Source: an uncultured Vampirovibrio sp.
GTDB taxonomy: Bacteria > Cyanobacteriota > Vampirovibrionia > Gastranaerophilales > Gastranaerophilaceae
Direction: 5' to 3'
Length of the DNA stretch: 64,000 bases
NCBI GenBank assembly: GCA_910583725.1
Contig: CAJTXZ010000001.1
Span: 1-64,000 of the forward strand
In this document: positions 7,769 through 17,565 of the stretch, piece after piece
Numbering within the stretch: the stretch's first letter is position 1
Layout of the letters: each line of letters begins with the position of its first letter
Translations under genes and position numbers: made by a program
The notes under the pieces: generated by a model
Told to the model about the DNA's origin: nothing
Database searches by the model: none
Seen by the model: only the letters and a program-made list of their open reading frames with translations

Positions 7769-9042
7769 TTAGGCTGCATGGTTAAATATCTTTGCCAAAT
7801 ATTCTTCTGCCTTTTTATATGGAAAAACTGCAAAATTTTCTTTTTTAGCTTCTTCTAAAGCCAGCAATACTGTTTTTTCAAGTTCTTTTAGTTGTTCTTT
7901 AGAAAATTTTGAATAGGCAGAATTATTTCCTTCTTTATTTATTGCGGCAAAAACACCATTGTCGGCAGAATCAAACATATCAAATCGGGGAAAATCTAAT
8001 GCGCCAAAGTCATCTTTACGAGGAATGGCAATACGACAATTAATACCATCTTTAGTTTCAATTTCCAATACGTCATCATTAGCCTGGTTAGAATAATTCA
8101 AGGTTTTTGTGATATTTCCATCAATATCTGTATAGTTTATTTCTTTTGCTGCATTGTCAAAGACTTTATAAGAATTTGCAGGCTCATACATTCCGCCTAA
8201 ATCCGCATAGCATTTTGTTGTTTTATTGGAACCATCAGGCAAAATATCCGTAATTATAAGTTTACCGTATTCTTGTTTTAATTTTTTTATAACTTTGCCA
8301 CTATCATCATAAATATCAGCCTGTTGCAGTTCCCCGCCGCCAAGCAGTATGGACTCTGCAACTTTTTTACCGCCGGCAGCATAATCAATGGCCTTTATAG
8401 GTTCATTTGGTTTATCTATAATTCTTCGCTTAATCTTTAAATTCTCATCATAAACATGAGTCCAATTTACAGGACCACCAAATTCGCTGGTCAGTAAAAT
8501 TCGAACACCTCGCTTTTGCCCCTTAAAATCATGCACCGGGGTATAAAACTTTACCGACATATCATTAATCTTGGAAACCTTGATAGAACCATCTTTATAT
8601 TCAAGTATAACCCTATCACCCTTATTATTCATGGTTTTGAGCGTTCCTGTAAATCCGGAATTATCTGCAAGCAATGCTCTTCCATTTTCAAGTCTAACAC
8701 CTTCTATTGGCTTATTTTCACTGTCAAAGAATTTTTTAACACCCTTTTTAAATTCTTCAGCAACATCATTTAGCGTTTCATTGATATTATTTGTACCATT
8801 TGTTCCCGGCTGCGTATTAACAGGGCTTGCCTTTTTAGAATTACCGATTTTAATTGCAGCCCCAATTAAAAGAACAGCTGCACCAGCTGCAGCAAGGCCT
8901 TTAAGAGCAAGTTTAAGCTTTTCGTTCTTTGTATCGTCCTGCTTTTCAATAGTTTTAGTTTCTATAGGGTTATTTTTATTTGGGGCAATAAATTTACCCC
9001 ATTGGCTGCAGGCAGTGCTTTTACTTGTAAATTATTACTCAT
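7769..9042 (-). pseudogene. Membrane-anchored protein, frameshifted near its start
   Basis: The open frame covers 7769-8674 but reads on upstream without stops to about 9000. It then joins an ATG at 9042 (MSNNLQVKALPAAN) only if one base is inserted at a run of four G. The joined protein would be about 420 residues: a short leader, a lysine-rich stretch, one hydrophobic segment (LAAAGAAVLLIGAAI), a Ser/Asn linker, and a large soluble domain with repeated short strands (DGSNKTT, DIDGNITKT) resembling YD/MORN-like turns. No enzyme family recognised. It may be a true pseudogene, a phase-variable G tract or a sequencing error. Confidence 0.65.
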
Positions 9043-9477
9043 TTTGTTTCCTAAAACGTTTTATAATATTATAAAAACACAAACATTTATTTTTTTGCTA
9101 TTCTTATTAAGAAAAGTTGCGTCATTTACTGGCGCCCGATAATTATACTTGCAAGTGTGTTTTGGTGATATTATACTTAAATTATCAGCATCCCCAGAGT
9201 GCTAAGGTTCAAGGATTTTAGCAGAAGGGGTAATCAAATCGTCGGTAAGGTCATTTGGATAAAATTATTATTTTTATTTGAATGATTCAGTTTTGTATTA
9301 ATAATGCAAATTATCGTTTGATAGCGTATATTTATTATCAAACTATTAATACTTACCTTGTTTAGACACAGTGCATTGAAGCAGTGCCCGTTGTACGTTG
9401 ATATTTAAGAAGACCTTAGTTTAGCTGTTATGCTGTTTTCGCGTTTAGGTTGTGTACTTCGCTTTTTGTACTGCACG
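9043..9477. other. Intergenic region before the cassette array
   Basis: No gene seen. It starts AT-rich like the flanks, holds a hairpin at 9316-9343 (GTTTGATA/TATCAAAC), and changes to array-like composition (more G+C, TG-rich) from about 9360. The first recognisable cassette codons appear near 9481. Confidence 0.5.
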
Positions 9478-9648
9478 CGAAAAGGCGGCTGTGCGGGCTC
9501 TAATGGCGGAGGCTGCTGGCCGTACGTTACCTGGTCAGTCTATGAAGTTCGCACGGGCTATTATTACGCGCATGACATGGTTTCAGGCAGGTTTTTTGAG
9601 GCCGTAAGTACCGGCCATTCTAGAGCCGATGCTATTTCGGTGCGCTGT
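9478..9648 (+). repeat. Cassette 1 (5' truncated)
   Basis: Begins at the GGCAG block and runs open through CWPYVTWS, YYYAHDMVSG to AISVRC. The LQLCD...SVQC part is missing. First member of the array. Confidence 0.75.
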
Positions 9649-9830
9649 GTACCTTGGCTCTTATGGCTTTAAGAGCCTTCCGCCACCTTATATCTTTTAC
9701 AGGCGGTTTGGTTCAGTCTGCAGACGAAGCGTGCAGCGTCCGGCAGAAAGTATCATTGCCACATGCTACCAGCCAGGTCTTTGGAGCTTCCTGGTTTTTT
9801 TCTACAGGTTAGCGTCTTCTCTAAGCATTG

Positions 9831-10031
9831 TTACAGCTGTGCAGCTATGGGGGCAGCGGTTCTGTGCAGTGTTTGCCGGAGTATTACTGTGCGGGTTCTG
9901 GAGCATGGTGTGCACCGTATATTGTATGGTCAGGGCATATGAGCTCTGCGCTTGGCACCGGAGGCTATATGGATAGCGGCAGTTTTGGCACAGCTAGTAT
10001 ATATCCGGAGGGGTATGCCTTTTCGGTGCGC
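9831..10031 (+). repeat. Cassette 2 (complete)
   Basis: Open from LQLCSYGGSGSVQC to YAFSVR. The usual Asp after the first Cys is Ser, the second half is Gly/Ser-rich, and Pro follows VR in place of Cys. Confidence 0.8.
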
Positions 10032-10152
10032 CCGCCTGCGTGGATTAGTGTATTTATTTGCCTCCATTTTACCAGACAGCTGACGGGCTATTTTAAGCTT
10101 CTATGCAACTCTTTATGCAGGCTGCTTATTTTAGCCCTCTGCTTAGCTGCTC

Positions 10153-10362
10153 TTACAGCTGTGCGGCTATGGCCCTGCAGGCTATGTTACGTGTCCCGCG
10201 TTAAAAAATGGCTGCGCAGGCGGCGGGTGTTATCCTACTGATGTATGGTCAAGTGCTGCTGCTAATACAGGGCATTACTATGCTGTTTATCTGCTTCGCG
10301 GCACCGTTACTGCAAGCGGCAGCGGAGGGGTATGTGGCTTCCAGAGTGCCTTTTCGGTGCGC
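10153..10362 (+). repeat. Cassette 3 (complete)
   Basis: Open from LQLCGYGPAG to SAFSVR. GSVQC is changed to GYVTC. The C-terminal variable part holds an extra Cys. Confidence 0.8.
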
Positions 10363-10379
10363 TTTACCGTATAGCCAGG

Positions 10380-11056
10380 CTGCCGCGTGTTTTTTGGATT
10401 CTTTTTGCAGCGTATACTGTGCTATACTTAGGTTTAGTGCGTACGGCAGCCGTACGCTTATGCTATTATTGACGATAGGTGTCTACCACTTTATGCATTT
10501 GCCCACGCTATGCCCTACTGCGCTCCGCTGCAGGTTTTAGAGCGCAGATTTTTCGGCTTCTTTAGTGTATATTCCTTTGCGGGGTTAGTGTTGTAAGGCA
10601 ACATATTTCTGGTGGTACTAGCGCCTGCCCCAGGTAGATAGTACATTTTGTTACATATGTCTTCATTTTGCCGGAGAGTTTGCCGTCTCTGCAAGCCAGC
10701 TTTTTTGCACGTGCGGCTTTTTATCGGTTACTGCTTGGCGCGCTTTAGTTTATGCTTACGCGTGCGTTGAAGACCTTATCACAGCACGCTCAGGCTGCTT
10801 TTATCTACAGTATAGCCATTCGTGCTTTACTGTTCTGCTAGCGTATACGTGTTAAGTTTTGTGTCTTTATTTTGTTTAGAGGCCCATCGTTAGCTTATTT
10901 ACAGCGCACGTTCCATGTTTAGCTCTTGAATCTTGGGTTTTACTGTCTATAGCATATAGCAGGCTATAGACCCACATTTAAGAGGCATTCACGCGACATT
11001 ACATTTACAGTATTCTGCTTTTTTTGTGTATTGTGCCTAGCTTATATTATTTTCCG
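10380..11056 (+). other. Long spacer of the array, decayed
   Basis: Nearly 680 bases of array-like composition with no recognisable cassette core. Short leader words recur (GTGTCTTTATTTTG near 10861). It probably holds eroded units. Nothing on either strand looks like a gene. Confidence 0.5.
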
Positions 11057-11250
11057 CTGCAGGAAGTACCTTGTTCTGTGCTGTGCTCACCATCGGGACG
11101 CTGCACAGGTGCTGGCACCGACAATGGGTGCTATGTGGAGTCGGTGTGGTCAGGGGTACTTGCTACTTCCCCGCGGCACTTTACGGGTTTTTATACCAAG
11201 GCACCTTAAAGCAAGATACGCATTTACCCACCCTTGCCTTTTCGGTGCGC
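11057..11250 (+). repeat. Cassette 4 (frameshifted)
   Basis: Starts with a shortened head (LQEVPCSVLC), is open through CYVESVWSG, then needs a one-base frame change at a GGGG run to continue as GTCYFPAALYGFLYQG to LAFSVR. A broken cassette, so not translated as such. Confidence 0.7.
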
Positions 11251-11375
11251 CGGGCTGTTCTGCGCCCTTTTAGGCGTTACATGCTACAGGTTGCCGTTCT
11301 TTGGGCGCTGCAAGTGCGTGTTTTGGTTATGATTTTCAGGCTGATATACACTAATGCAGCAGAGTATAATACAGG

Positions 11376-11522
11376 TGTGCGGGCTCAGACGATGGCAGCT
11401 GCTACCCGTATCACGTATGGTCGGGCTCAGAGAAGTCTTCGGGTGTGTATTTTGATGCCTGGCTGCATTCCGCGCTCGATATTCTTTCATACGTACCTTC
11501 TTTTGCCTTTTCGGTGCGCTGT
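11376..11522 (+). repeat. Cassette 5 (3' half only)
   Basis: Open from CAGSDDGSCYPYHVWSG to FAFSVRC. Upstream, where LQLCD and SVQC should be, there are stops and only traces such as CTACAG. Confidence 0.75.
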
Positions 11523-11602
11523 GCGCAGAGTATAAGGGTTTCTGCCTTGTTATGCCGCGTCTTGTGGATTTGGGTCTCAAAGATATCTGTGAGGTGCATG
11601 CC

Positions 11603-11809
11603 TTACAGCTGTGCGATATGGACGGCGCAGGCTCTGTGCGGTGTTCTAACTTTAATGGAGCTTGCAAAGGCAGCAGCAGCGGTAACTGCGGGGCTTCTCA
11701 CTTGTGGACTGCGGGAACGTCCGGCAGCACTTATTATAATCCATATCTTGGCGGAGGCTTGCTTAGGTCACATTATAGAGACAGCCTTGGCTCCATTTCG
11801 GTGCGCTGT
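11603..11809 (+). repeat. Cassette 6 (complete)
   Basis: Open from LQLCDMDGAGSVRC through CKGSSSGNCGASHLW to ISVRC. The frame then runs on for about 11 residues to a stop (after GFPDNK), hinting at the natural C terminus of the parent protein. Confidence 0.8.
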
Positions 11810-12040
11810 GTTAGCGGATTAGGTTTTCCCGATAATAAGTAGTATGCGGCCACATACAGCTTTGCAGTACTCCACTTTAGGAAGTGCACTGCAGCTAAGA
11901 GTGATAGCAGACTTATAGAAAAGCAAGGATGCGTACCCGCTAAAGTCGTATGAGTACACGAAGAGCAAGCGGCGGCCATATGTCACTTTAGAGGGTATAA
12001 CAGACGAGTAGCTCAAAAACGCGAGCTGTATAAGGGTGAG

Positions 12041-12240
12041 CAGGCTCTGTGCAGTGCGGCCCACTACTAGATGGTTGTAGAGGAGCCACTTTGGGCACAG
12101 AGTGGGAGGATGACTGCTATATAGACAGTATATGGGCCGTATCTTCCATTCCTCCTGCAAGCCCCAGGAGGTTATTTCTTAATGGTGGGCAGACAGGGGT
12201 TAGCAGCTTTGTTGTTACTTCCCCCTTTTCGGTGCGCTGT
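12041..12240 (+). repeat. Cassette 7 (5' truncated)
   Basis: Open from GSVQCGPLLDGC through CYIDSIWA to PFSVRC. The LQLCD head is replaced by a degenerate GAGCTGTATAAGGGTGA with stops. Confidence 0.7.
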
Positions 12241-12433
12241 GGCTGTCGGATTATAACAGCAGCCTAAGATTAAGAGCAGCCGAGAGGCTTTAGGTTGCTT
12301 TGATTGCATAACCGATAAAATACTTTATGTACACTATATATGATTTTATCGGGCTGCGCCAAGCATAGGCCAAGTAAAGATACTAAGAGCGGCTATAAAA
12401 TTTTACACACCTATAAGATACTTATATCCTAAA

Positions 12434-12655
12434 GTACAGCTGTGCGACCAGCTTGCAGCAGGCTCTGTGCAGTGTTACCCGTATTTTAGCGGCTGCAATG
12501 GCGCTGCTATTGGTACAAATTTTGGCAATAACTGCTACCCTCTTACGGTATGGTCTGGCACTTTATACGGCGGCGACAGGGTTGACTTCTACTTAAACGC
12601 AGGTTCGCTATACTATCAGACACTTCCTTTGGGTACAGCTGTTTCGGTGCGCTGT
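12434..12655 (+). repeat. Cassette 8 (complete)
   Basis: Open from VQLCDQLAAGSVQC through CNGAAIG, CYPLTVWSG to AVSVRC, among the longer cassettes. The frame continues about 14 residues to a stop. The stretch 12241-12430 before it holds no gene. Confidence 0.8.
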
Positions 12656-12821
12656 GTTTCACTTGGGTTTGGCGCTTTTGTCTGCAACTTATTCCTATAG
12701 ACATCTATGGTTATTTATTATGCGGTTACTTCTCATATGTGTCCAATTCCTGTGTTTTAGTGCTGCATATACTGCAGACTTGATTATGACTTGGTTATCA
12801 CAGCTAGTACCATGTAGCTGC

Positions 12822-13038
12822 CTACAGCTTTCGAAGTTGCAACCTGTTTGGCTCTGTGCAGTGTGCCTCCACGGGCTGCGAAGGCTCCGGAGATGGGTGC
12901 CATGCTCACCATATATGGTCAGGCAGTCTGTTATCTGGTATTGTGTATGGAGTATCGTTTTTGCGCAGCGGCTCTATATCTTACACGGGAGCTTGCGGCT
13001 CAGGATACTGTCCTTATACACACGCCTTTTCGGTGCGC
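12822..13038 (+). repeat. Cassette 9 (one-base indel in head)
   Basis: CTACAGCTTTCGAAG corresponds to the normal head but is one base out of frame with the following GSVQC. From there it is open through CHAHHIWSG and SGYCPYTHAFSVR. The GYCPYT[HY]AFSVR tail is shared with cassette 14, suggesting segment exchange. Confidence 0.75.
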
Positions 13039-13097
13039 CTTGGATTTGCAATATTTGACTTTAGTATATTCTACCGGTACAGAGTTAGATTGCTGAT

Positions 13098-13298
13098 ATG
13101 CTGTGCGACCTCAATCCTGCAGGCTCTGTGCAGTGCTCAGCCTGGTATGGCGGCTGTCTTGGGGGCGCGTATAATGCATGTTATCCCTATCACATATGGT
13201 CAGGTACCAAGGAGGCTGACTTTGAGTATCACACGCCGTATCTGGCGGGGGTTATTTACTATTCAGCCGTTACTTATGCGCGTGCCCATTCGGTGCGC
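13098..13298 (+). repeat. Cassette 10 (complete)
   Basis: Open from LCDLNPAGSVQC (here with ATG in place of the CAG codon) through CYPYHIWSG, YLAGVIYY to AHSVR. The ATG is not preceded by a ribosome binding site. Confidence 0.8.
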
Positions 13299-13406
13299 AC
13301 AGAGGCGCACACGCGATAGCGAGGTTGTGCTGTGTTTTTGGATTTGCACTTTATTAGCTTGTACGGCCAGTCTAACTTCAGACAGTATAAGGTTTACGGC
13401 TGTGTA

Positions 13407-13454
13407 GGACTCCGTTTGAAGAAGTTGACTAGCGGAAGCGAGCTGAGGGCTTTT
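13407..13454 (+). repeat. Left arm of a 48-base inverted repeat in the array
   Basis: Begins GGACTCCGTTTGAAGAAG. Its reverse complement recurs at 14769-14816 with 45 of 47 bases matching over 14770-14816. The pair encloses cassettes 11-13. The GGACTYCGTTTGA word also occurs, direct, near 15220 and 16249. Confidence 0.8.
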
Positions 13455-13770
13455 ATGGATTTTACACCTTATCTTCTTATAGAGCGGGGGTCTTAGGAGG
13501 ATATACCACGAGAATACAGCACTATATACACATTTCACGCTGCTTTATATTTTTAGTATCTTACTTTAGATATATATCAGCCTTTTTTAGCACTGTATAT
13601 ACCACATTAGTACTGCCGGGAAGGACTATGGTTTTGCTTCGCATTATACATAAATATTATAGCAGCACATATAATATTCAGAGGCTGCGCGCCTTGAACC
13701 CACTTGGAAGAGTGCGCAAGACAGTAGAGACACATATTAACGGTAACAGGTAAGGCATTTACCGTCTTTT

Positions 13771-13950
13771 GCAGGCTCTGTGCAGTGCTATCAGCTGTAT
13801 GGCGGCTGTGCCGGGTCTATCGGCGATGCTTGCTGGCCAGAATATGCTTGGTCTGGTGTATATATTGGCGATGGGATATACCATACATACGTGCTTGGTT
13901 CGGGCGGTTTTAGCGTAGTACAGCATGTTCCTACCTATGCCTTTTCGGTG
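13771..13950 (+). repeat. Cassette 11 (both ends damaged)
   Basis: Open from AGSVQCYQLYGGCAGS through CWPEYAWSG to YAFSV, where GTGCGC is replaced by GTGCCA. The LQLCD head is absent. The frame runs on, still open, into cassette 12. The stretch 13455-13770 before it shows no gene. Confidence 0.75.
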
Positions 13951-14013
13951 CCATACTGCATGGTACAAGGTCTAACCATTATGCACTGTGGAGGATTTTA
14001 TTTTCAGGAAATA

Positions 14014-14217
14014 CTACAGCTGTGCGACTATCACACGGGCAGTGCCGTAGTGTCGTGCGGGTATGGGTGGTTTTGCGAAGGGTCTGTGAGTGCTTGCCAC
14101 CCAAGCCATATATGGTCAAGCACACAGGCAGGCAGCACTGAGTACTTTGCTGCACCGGTGTGGAGTGGCAGTTTCAACCTTCAAGCACTTACTTCTGCCT
14201 ATGCCATTTCGGTGCGC
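14014..14217 (+). repeat. Cassette 12 (complete)
   Basis: Open from LQLCDYHTGSAVVSC through CHPSHIWSS to YAISVR, in the same frame as cassette 11, so the two share one 170-residue reading frame without a usable start. Confidence 0.8.
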
Positions 14218-14401
14218 TACAGGCCTCAAGCACTGTACCCCTGGAGATATTCCATTTTTTTCAGGCTTAGGCAACCTATGGATTTACCCTAATTATACAG
14301 ATAATATTTTAGCTAAAAATATCGGCCGTCTGTCATACGGAGTTATTTGGATTTATACAAATTGCTGTATCTTGCAGTTTTACAGCACTCTTCAATACGG
14401 G

Positions 14402-14608
14402 CTGCAGCTGTGCGACAGGGAGTCTGCGGGCGCTTCTGTGTGGTGCAGGTCATCCAAAAGCAGCTTTGGCTCCCGCGATGGTTCTTGTTATCCCTATGAC
14501 CTTTGGACAGTTAGCAAAACCGAAGAAGCAGGATATTGGGCACACAGTCTAAATACTGGCGTTATTTATGAGATACAGCGCGCTGAGACTTTTGCCTTTT
14601 CGGTGCGC
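14402..14608 (+). repeat. Cassette 13 (complete)
   Basis: Open from LQLCDRESAGASVWC through CYPYDLWTV, YWAHSLNTG to FAFSVR. It is followed by TCTTTTCTCTTCGCGG, which also follows cassette 16. Confidence 0.8.
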
Positions 14609-14768
14609 TCTTTTCTCTTCGCGGATTTGTATGGTTTTAGCGGGCGCAGTAGCAAAGCTGGATTTGTATACGGTTCGCGTGCATGCGCCCGACTCACCTG
14701 CTCCATTTTTTTAAAGTGACATTCGTCTTGAAAGCTCGCATGTAACGGGCACAGCGGCAAAGCCACCT

Positions 14769-14816
14769 TAAAGCCCTCAGTTCGCTTCCGCTAGTCAACT
14801 TTTTCAAACGGAGTCC
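14769..14816 (-). repeat. Right arm of the 48-base inverted repeat
   Basis: Reverse complement of 13407-13454, ending CAAACGGAGTCC. See the left arm. An inverted arrangement inside an otherwise head-to-tail array implies a local inversion or inverted insertion. Confidence 0.8.
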
Positions 14817-14896
14817 TCTTGGCTGTGGTGCGCTGCGTCTGCAAGGATTTCACTTGTAGCGAGTCAGGGTTGGAAGGATACCGCCACACCCGATGT

Positions 14897-15124
14897 TTAC
14901 AGTTGTGCGACCGCAATGCGAGCTTTGGCTCTGTGCGGTGCGATGGTGCGTATGGAGTCTGCACGGGCGCTGCCTATGGAGAGTGCTGGAGCAGTTACAT
15001 GTGGTCTGTTTCACTGCAGTCTGGCACAAGTTATTGGGCCTCAGGACTTTTAGATGGGGTCCTAAGATTAGATGCTGCCTGCTACATAGGATACTGTCCT
15101 TACACCTATGCCTTTTCGGTGCGC
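14897..15124 (+). repeat. Cassette 14 (complete)
   Basis: Open from LQLCDRNASFGSVRC through CWSSYMWSV, YWASGLLDG to YAFSVR. The last third (GYCPYTYAFSVR) matches the tail of cassette 9 while the first two thirds differ, a mosaic sign. Confidence 0.82.
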
Positions 15125-15212
15125 TTTAGTGCATGCACAAGGGAGTTTAGCTTATTGGTACTGTGTCTTATAGATTCGATTTTCTTTAAGCCAAGCAGCA
15201 TACCATCTGCTA

Positions 15213-15280
15213 CCGTGAAGGACTTCGTTTGAGAAGTAGCTAATGCTGTCTAAAGGTGGCGTAGTGGTTAGGTAGGGAGC
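15213..15280 (+). repeat. 68-base leader repeat before cassette 15
   Basis: Starts CCGTGAAGGACTTCG and ends directly at the TTACAG of cassette 15. The same 68 bases occur before cassette 18 (16242-16309) with 59 identities; all nine differences are transitions. Confidence 0.85.
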
Positions 15281-15490
15281 TTACAGCTGTGCGACTATGC
15301 AGCCGCAGGTTCTATAAGGTGTGATGCACGCGGCGGCGGCTGTATGGGTTCTTCTAATGACGGCTGCGACGGGCACATAGTTTGGGGCGCGTCAGGCTTG
15401 AGTACTAATCCTTTGAGTGCACATCTTAACAAAGGAGAGTTTTTGACATCTTTTGGTTTTGGCGGTTCTTGGGCCTTTTCGGTGCGCTGC
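15281..15490 (+). repeat. Cassette 15 (complete)
   Basis: Open from LQLCDYAAAGSIRC through CMGSSNDGC, IVWGAS to WAFSVRC. Its middle is unlike the neighbouring cassettes although its leader is nearly that of cassette 18. Confidence 0.82.
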
Positions 15491-15623
15491 TTGCCCCTCT
15501 TAAGTATTAGTATTCTGGTTAGGTTTTTCTCTGTTCTGCGTTCTTAGTCGCGGCGTTACTGTGTCTTTATGGCTTTAGCCTTTGATGGTTTTAGGATAAC
15601 CAAAATACTACAGTATGCAGCGT

Positions 15624-15860
15624 TTGCAGCTGTGCGATTACAACAGCGCAGGCTCTGTGCGGTGCGATGAAACACGCAGCTGTGCAGGCGCTTCCAGTTC
15701 GGGAGGAGCAGACGCCGCGGGCGGAGCACCTAATGCCTGTTATCCGCCGCATATATGGGCGAGTACAGCGCAAGGTAGCACAGGGGCTTACACTAATTAT
15801 ATTTCCTACGGCACATACAACGTAAGACCGTATGGTATTACACTTGCCTTTTCGGTGCGC
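15624..15860 (+). repeat. Cassette 16 (complete, extended)
   Basis: Open from LQLCDYNSAGSVRC, with an Ala/Gly/Ser-rich expansion (GASSSGGADAAGGAP) before CYPPHIWAS, to LAFSVR. The longest cassette; the expansion sits where others have only four to six residues. Confidence 0.82.
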
Positions 15861-15969
15861 TCTTTTCTCTTCGCGGTTTTGTATGGCTTGATAGCAAGGT
15901 CGTGAGGCACCTTGGAATCCTCAGCCGTTATGCGCTGTGTCTTTGTGGATTTTACTGCAGCATGTATAT

Positions 15970-16173
15970 TTACAGCTGTGCGACTCTCAGTCTGCAGGCT
16001 CCGTGCAGTGCAGCGGAGCTTCAGGAGGATGCGAGGGCAGTCAATACAGTGCCTGTTATGTCTACCATATCTGGGGCTATATACAGGCTGGTGTATATCC
16101 GGCTCCATACTTTTGGGAAGGCAGTATGCATTTTCAGTCTATAGATAGCATTCGCGCCGCCTCGGTGCGCTGT
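15970..16173 (+). repeat. Cassette 17 (complete)
   Basis: Open from LQLCDSQSAGSVQC through CEGSQYSACYVYHIWG to AASVRC. The frame goes on through VFVDL to a stop at about 16206. The VRCVFVDL word is the coding sense of the CTGTGTCTTTGTGGATTT spacer repeat. Confidence 0.82.
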
Positions 16174-16241
16174 GTCTTTGTGGATTTATTGCAGTGCTTA
16201 TTTTAGAAACTCTGTGATACTACAGCATACAGCGTTTACAG

Positions 16242-16309
16242 CCGTGAAGGACTCCGTTTGAGAAGTAGCTAATGTTATCTAAAGGTGGCGTGGTAGTTAG
16301 GCGGAGAGT
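16242..16309 (+). repeat. 68-base leader repeat before cassette 18
   Basis: Second copy of the leader at 15213-15280, ending directly at the TTACAG of cassette 18. Differences from the first copy are transitions only. Confidence 0.85.
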
Positions 16310-16513
16310 TTACAGCTGTGCGACTCTGGGGTCAAGGGTTCTGTGCAGTGCTCCCCGGTTGGTGGCTGTGCTGGCTCTCCTGACGGCAGTTGCTGGGTCA
16401 GGGCAGTATGGGGAGAAGAGGCGAGCGGGAGCTACTATTTTAGCGACCTGGTTGATGGGTATTTTAGCCTTGCACATCCAGACCCGGCTGGCCGTGCCTT
16501 TTCGGTGCGCTGC
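16310..16513 (+). repeat. Cassette 18 (complete)
   Basis: Open from LQLCDSGVKGSVQC, SPVGGCAGSPDG through CWVRAVWG, YYFSDLVDG to RAFSVRC. Its first half is nearly identical to cassettes 21 and 22; the second half differs from both. Confidence 0.85.
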
Positions 16514-16621
16514 TTGTTCCTTACCTGTTTGTATGATTCGTGGGGTGCGATAGCAGACGCGTCTTGGGGCCCGCAAGCTATTGCGCGCTGTGTCTTTGTG
16601 GATTTAACTACAGCACACATA

Positions 16622-16822
16622 TTACAGCTGTGCGACTCAGGGCTCAAGGGTTCTGTGCAGTGCTCCCCGGTTGGCGGCTGTGCAGGCGCTAGTGATGGCA
16701 ATTGCTGGGTTAGAGCAGTATGGGGAGCAGAAGAAGGCGGTCATTATTACTTTCTTGACCTTGTTGATGGCTCTTTTAGCGGCGTGCACGCAGATCCTGC
16801 CGAAATCGCCTTTTCGGTGCGC
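16622..16822 (+). repeat. Cassette 19 (complete)
   Basis: Open from LQLCDSGLKGSVQC through CWVRAVWGAEEGG, YYFLDLVDG to IAFSVR. Same group as cassettes 18, 20, 21 and 22. The leader ends CAGCACACATATTACAG, as for cassette 22. Confidence 0.85.
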
Positions 16823-16902
16823 TTTAAACTATGCATAAGGATTTAGCTCATTAGTATTGTGTCTTATGGATTCGATTTTCTTTAAGCTAAGCAATATGCG
16901 GT

Positions 16903-17106
16903 TTACAGCTGTGCGACTCTGAGGTCAAAGGCTCTGTGCAGTGCGGCATCTGGTGGGGCAGTTGTGCGGGTTCTGCTAACGACACCTGCTGGATGCGCGC
17001 CATATGGGGAGAGAGCGCAGGGGGTTATTATTATTTTGCCCACCTCATTGATGGACAGTACAGTGGTCCACATGTAGACCTTATCACCCATGCCTTTTCG
17101 GTGCGC
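16903..17106 (+). repeat. Cassette 20 (complete)
   Basis: Open from LQLCDSEVKGSVQC through CAGSANDTCWMRAIWG, YYYFAHLIDG to HAFSVR. The variable loop GIWWGSC differs from the SPVGGC of its neighbours. Confidence 0.85.
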
Positions 17107-17256
17107 CCGGTATCTCGTATAATGGGTATTTAGCAGACTTACACTGTGTCTTAGGGTTTTGAGTCCAAAGATGCAGCAGAAATTTGACCTACAGCTGTAC
17201 CGCACTCTTCTTAGAAGTGCGACTAGTACTGCCTACCACGTGCTTAGATACAGCGT

Positions 17257-17460
17257 TTACAGCTGTGCGACTCTGGGGTCAAGGGTTCTGTGCAGTGCTC
17301 CCCGGTTGGCGGCTGTGCAGGCGCTTCGGATAATGGCAACTGCTACGTACGTGCATTGTGGGGCGGCAAGTAGGATGGGCAGTGTTATTATACCGACTTA
17401 ATTAACGGTCAGTATTATGGTGCACATACAGCCCCGATAAGCCATGCCCTTTCGGTGCGC
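17257..17460 (+). repeat. Cassette 21 (nonsense codon)
   Basis: Reads LQLCDSGVKGSVQC through CYVRALWGGK, then an in-frame TAG at 17371, then on through CYYTDLING to HALSVR. Apart from the stop it is intact, which fits an unexpressed donor copy. Confidence 0.82.
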
Positions 17461-17565
17461 CGTTTAATCTTTGCGTACTTATAGTATTGAGGTCAGTATT
17501 TTCTCACCCCGTATCCTTTGTGATAGTTTTACTGTGTCTTTATGGATTTAACTGCAGCACACATA

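Noticed and set aside
11284..11667. Minus-strand frames in the array (also near 16435-16701 and 16903-17205).
   Set aside because: They are complements of the conserved plus-strand cassette frame, lack start signals and have no coherent protein features.
13263..13538. A minus-strand 91-residue frame between cassettes 10 and 11.
   Set aside because: Overlaps cassette 10 and array spacer, with no ribosome binding site or recognisable protein.
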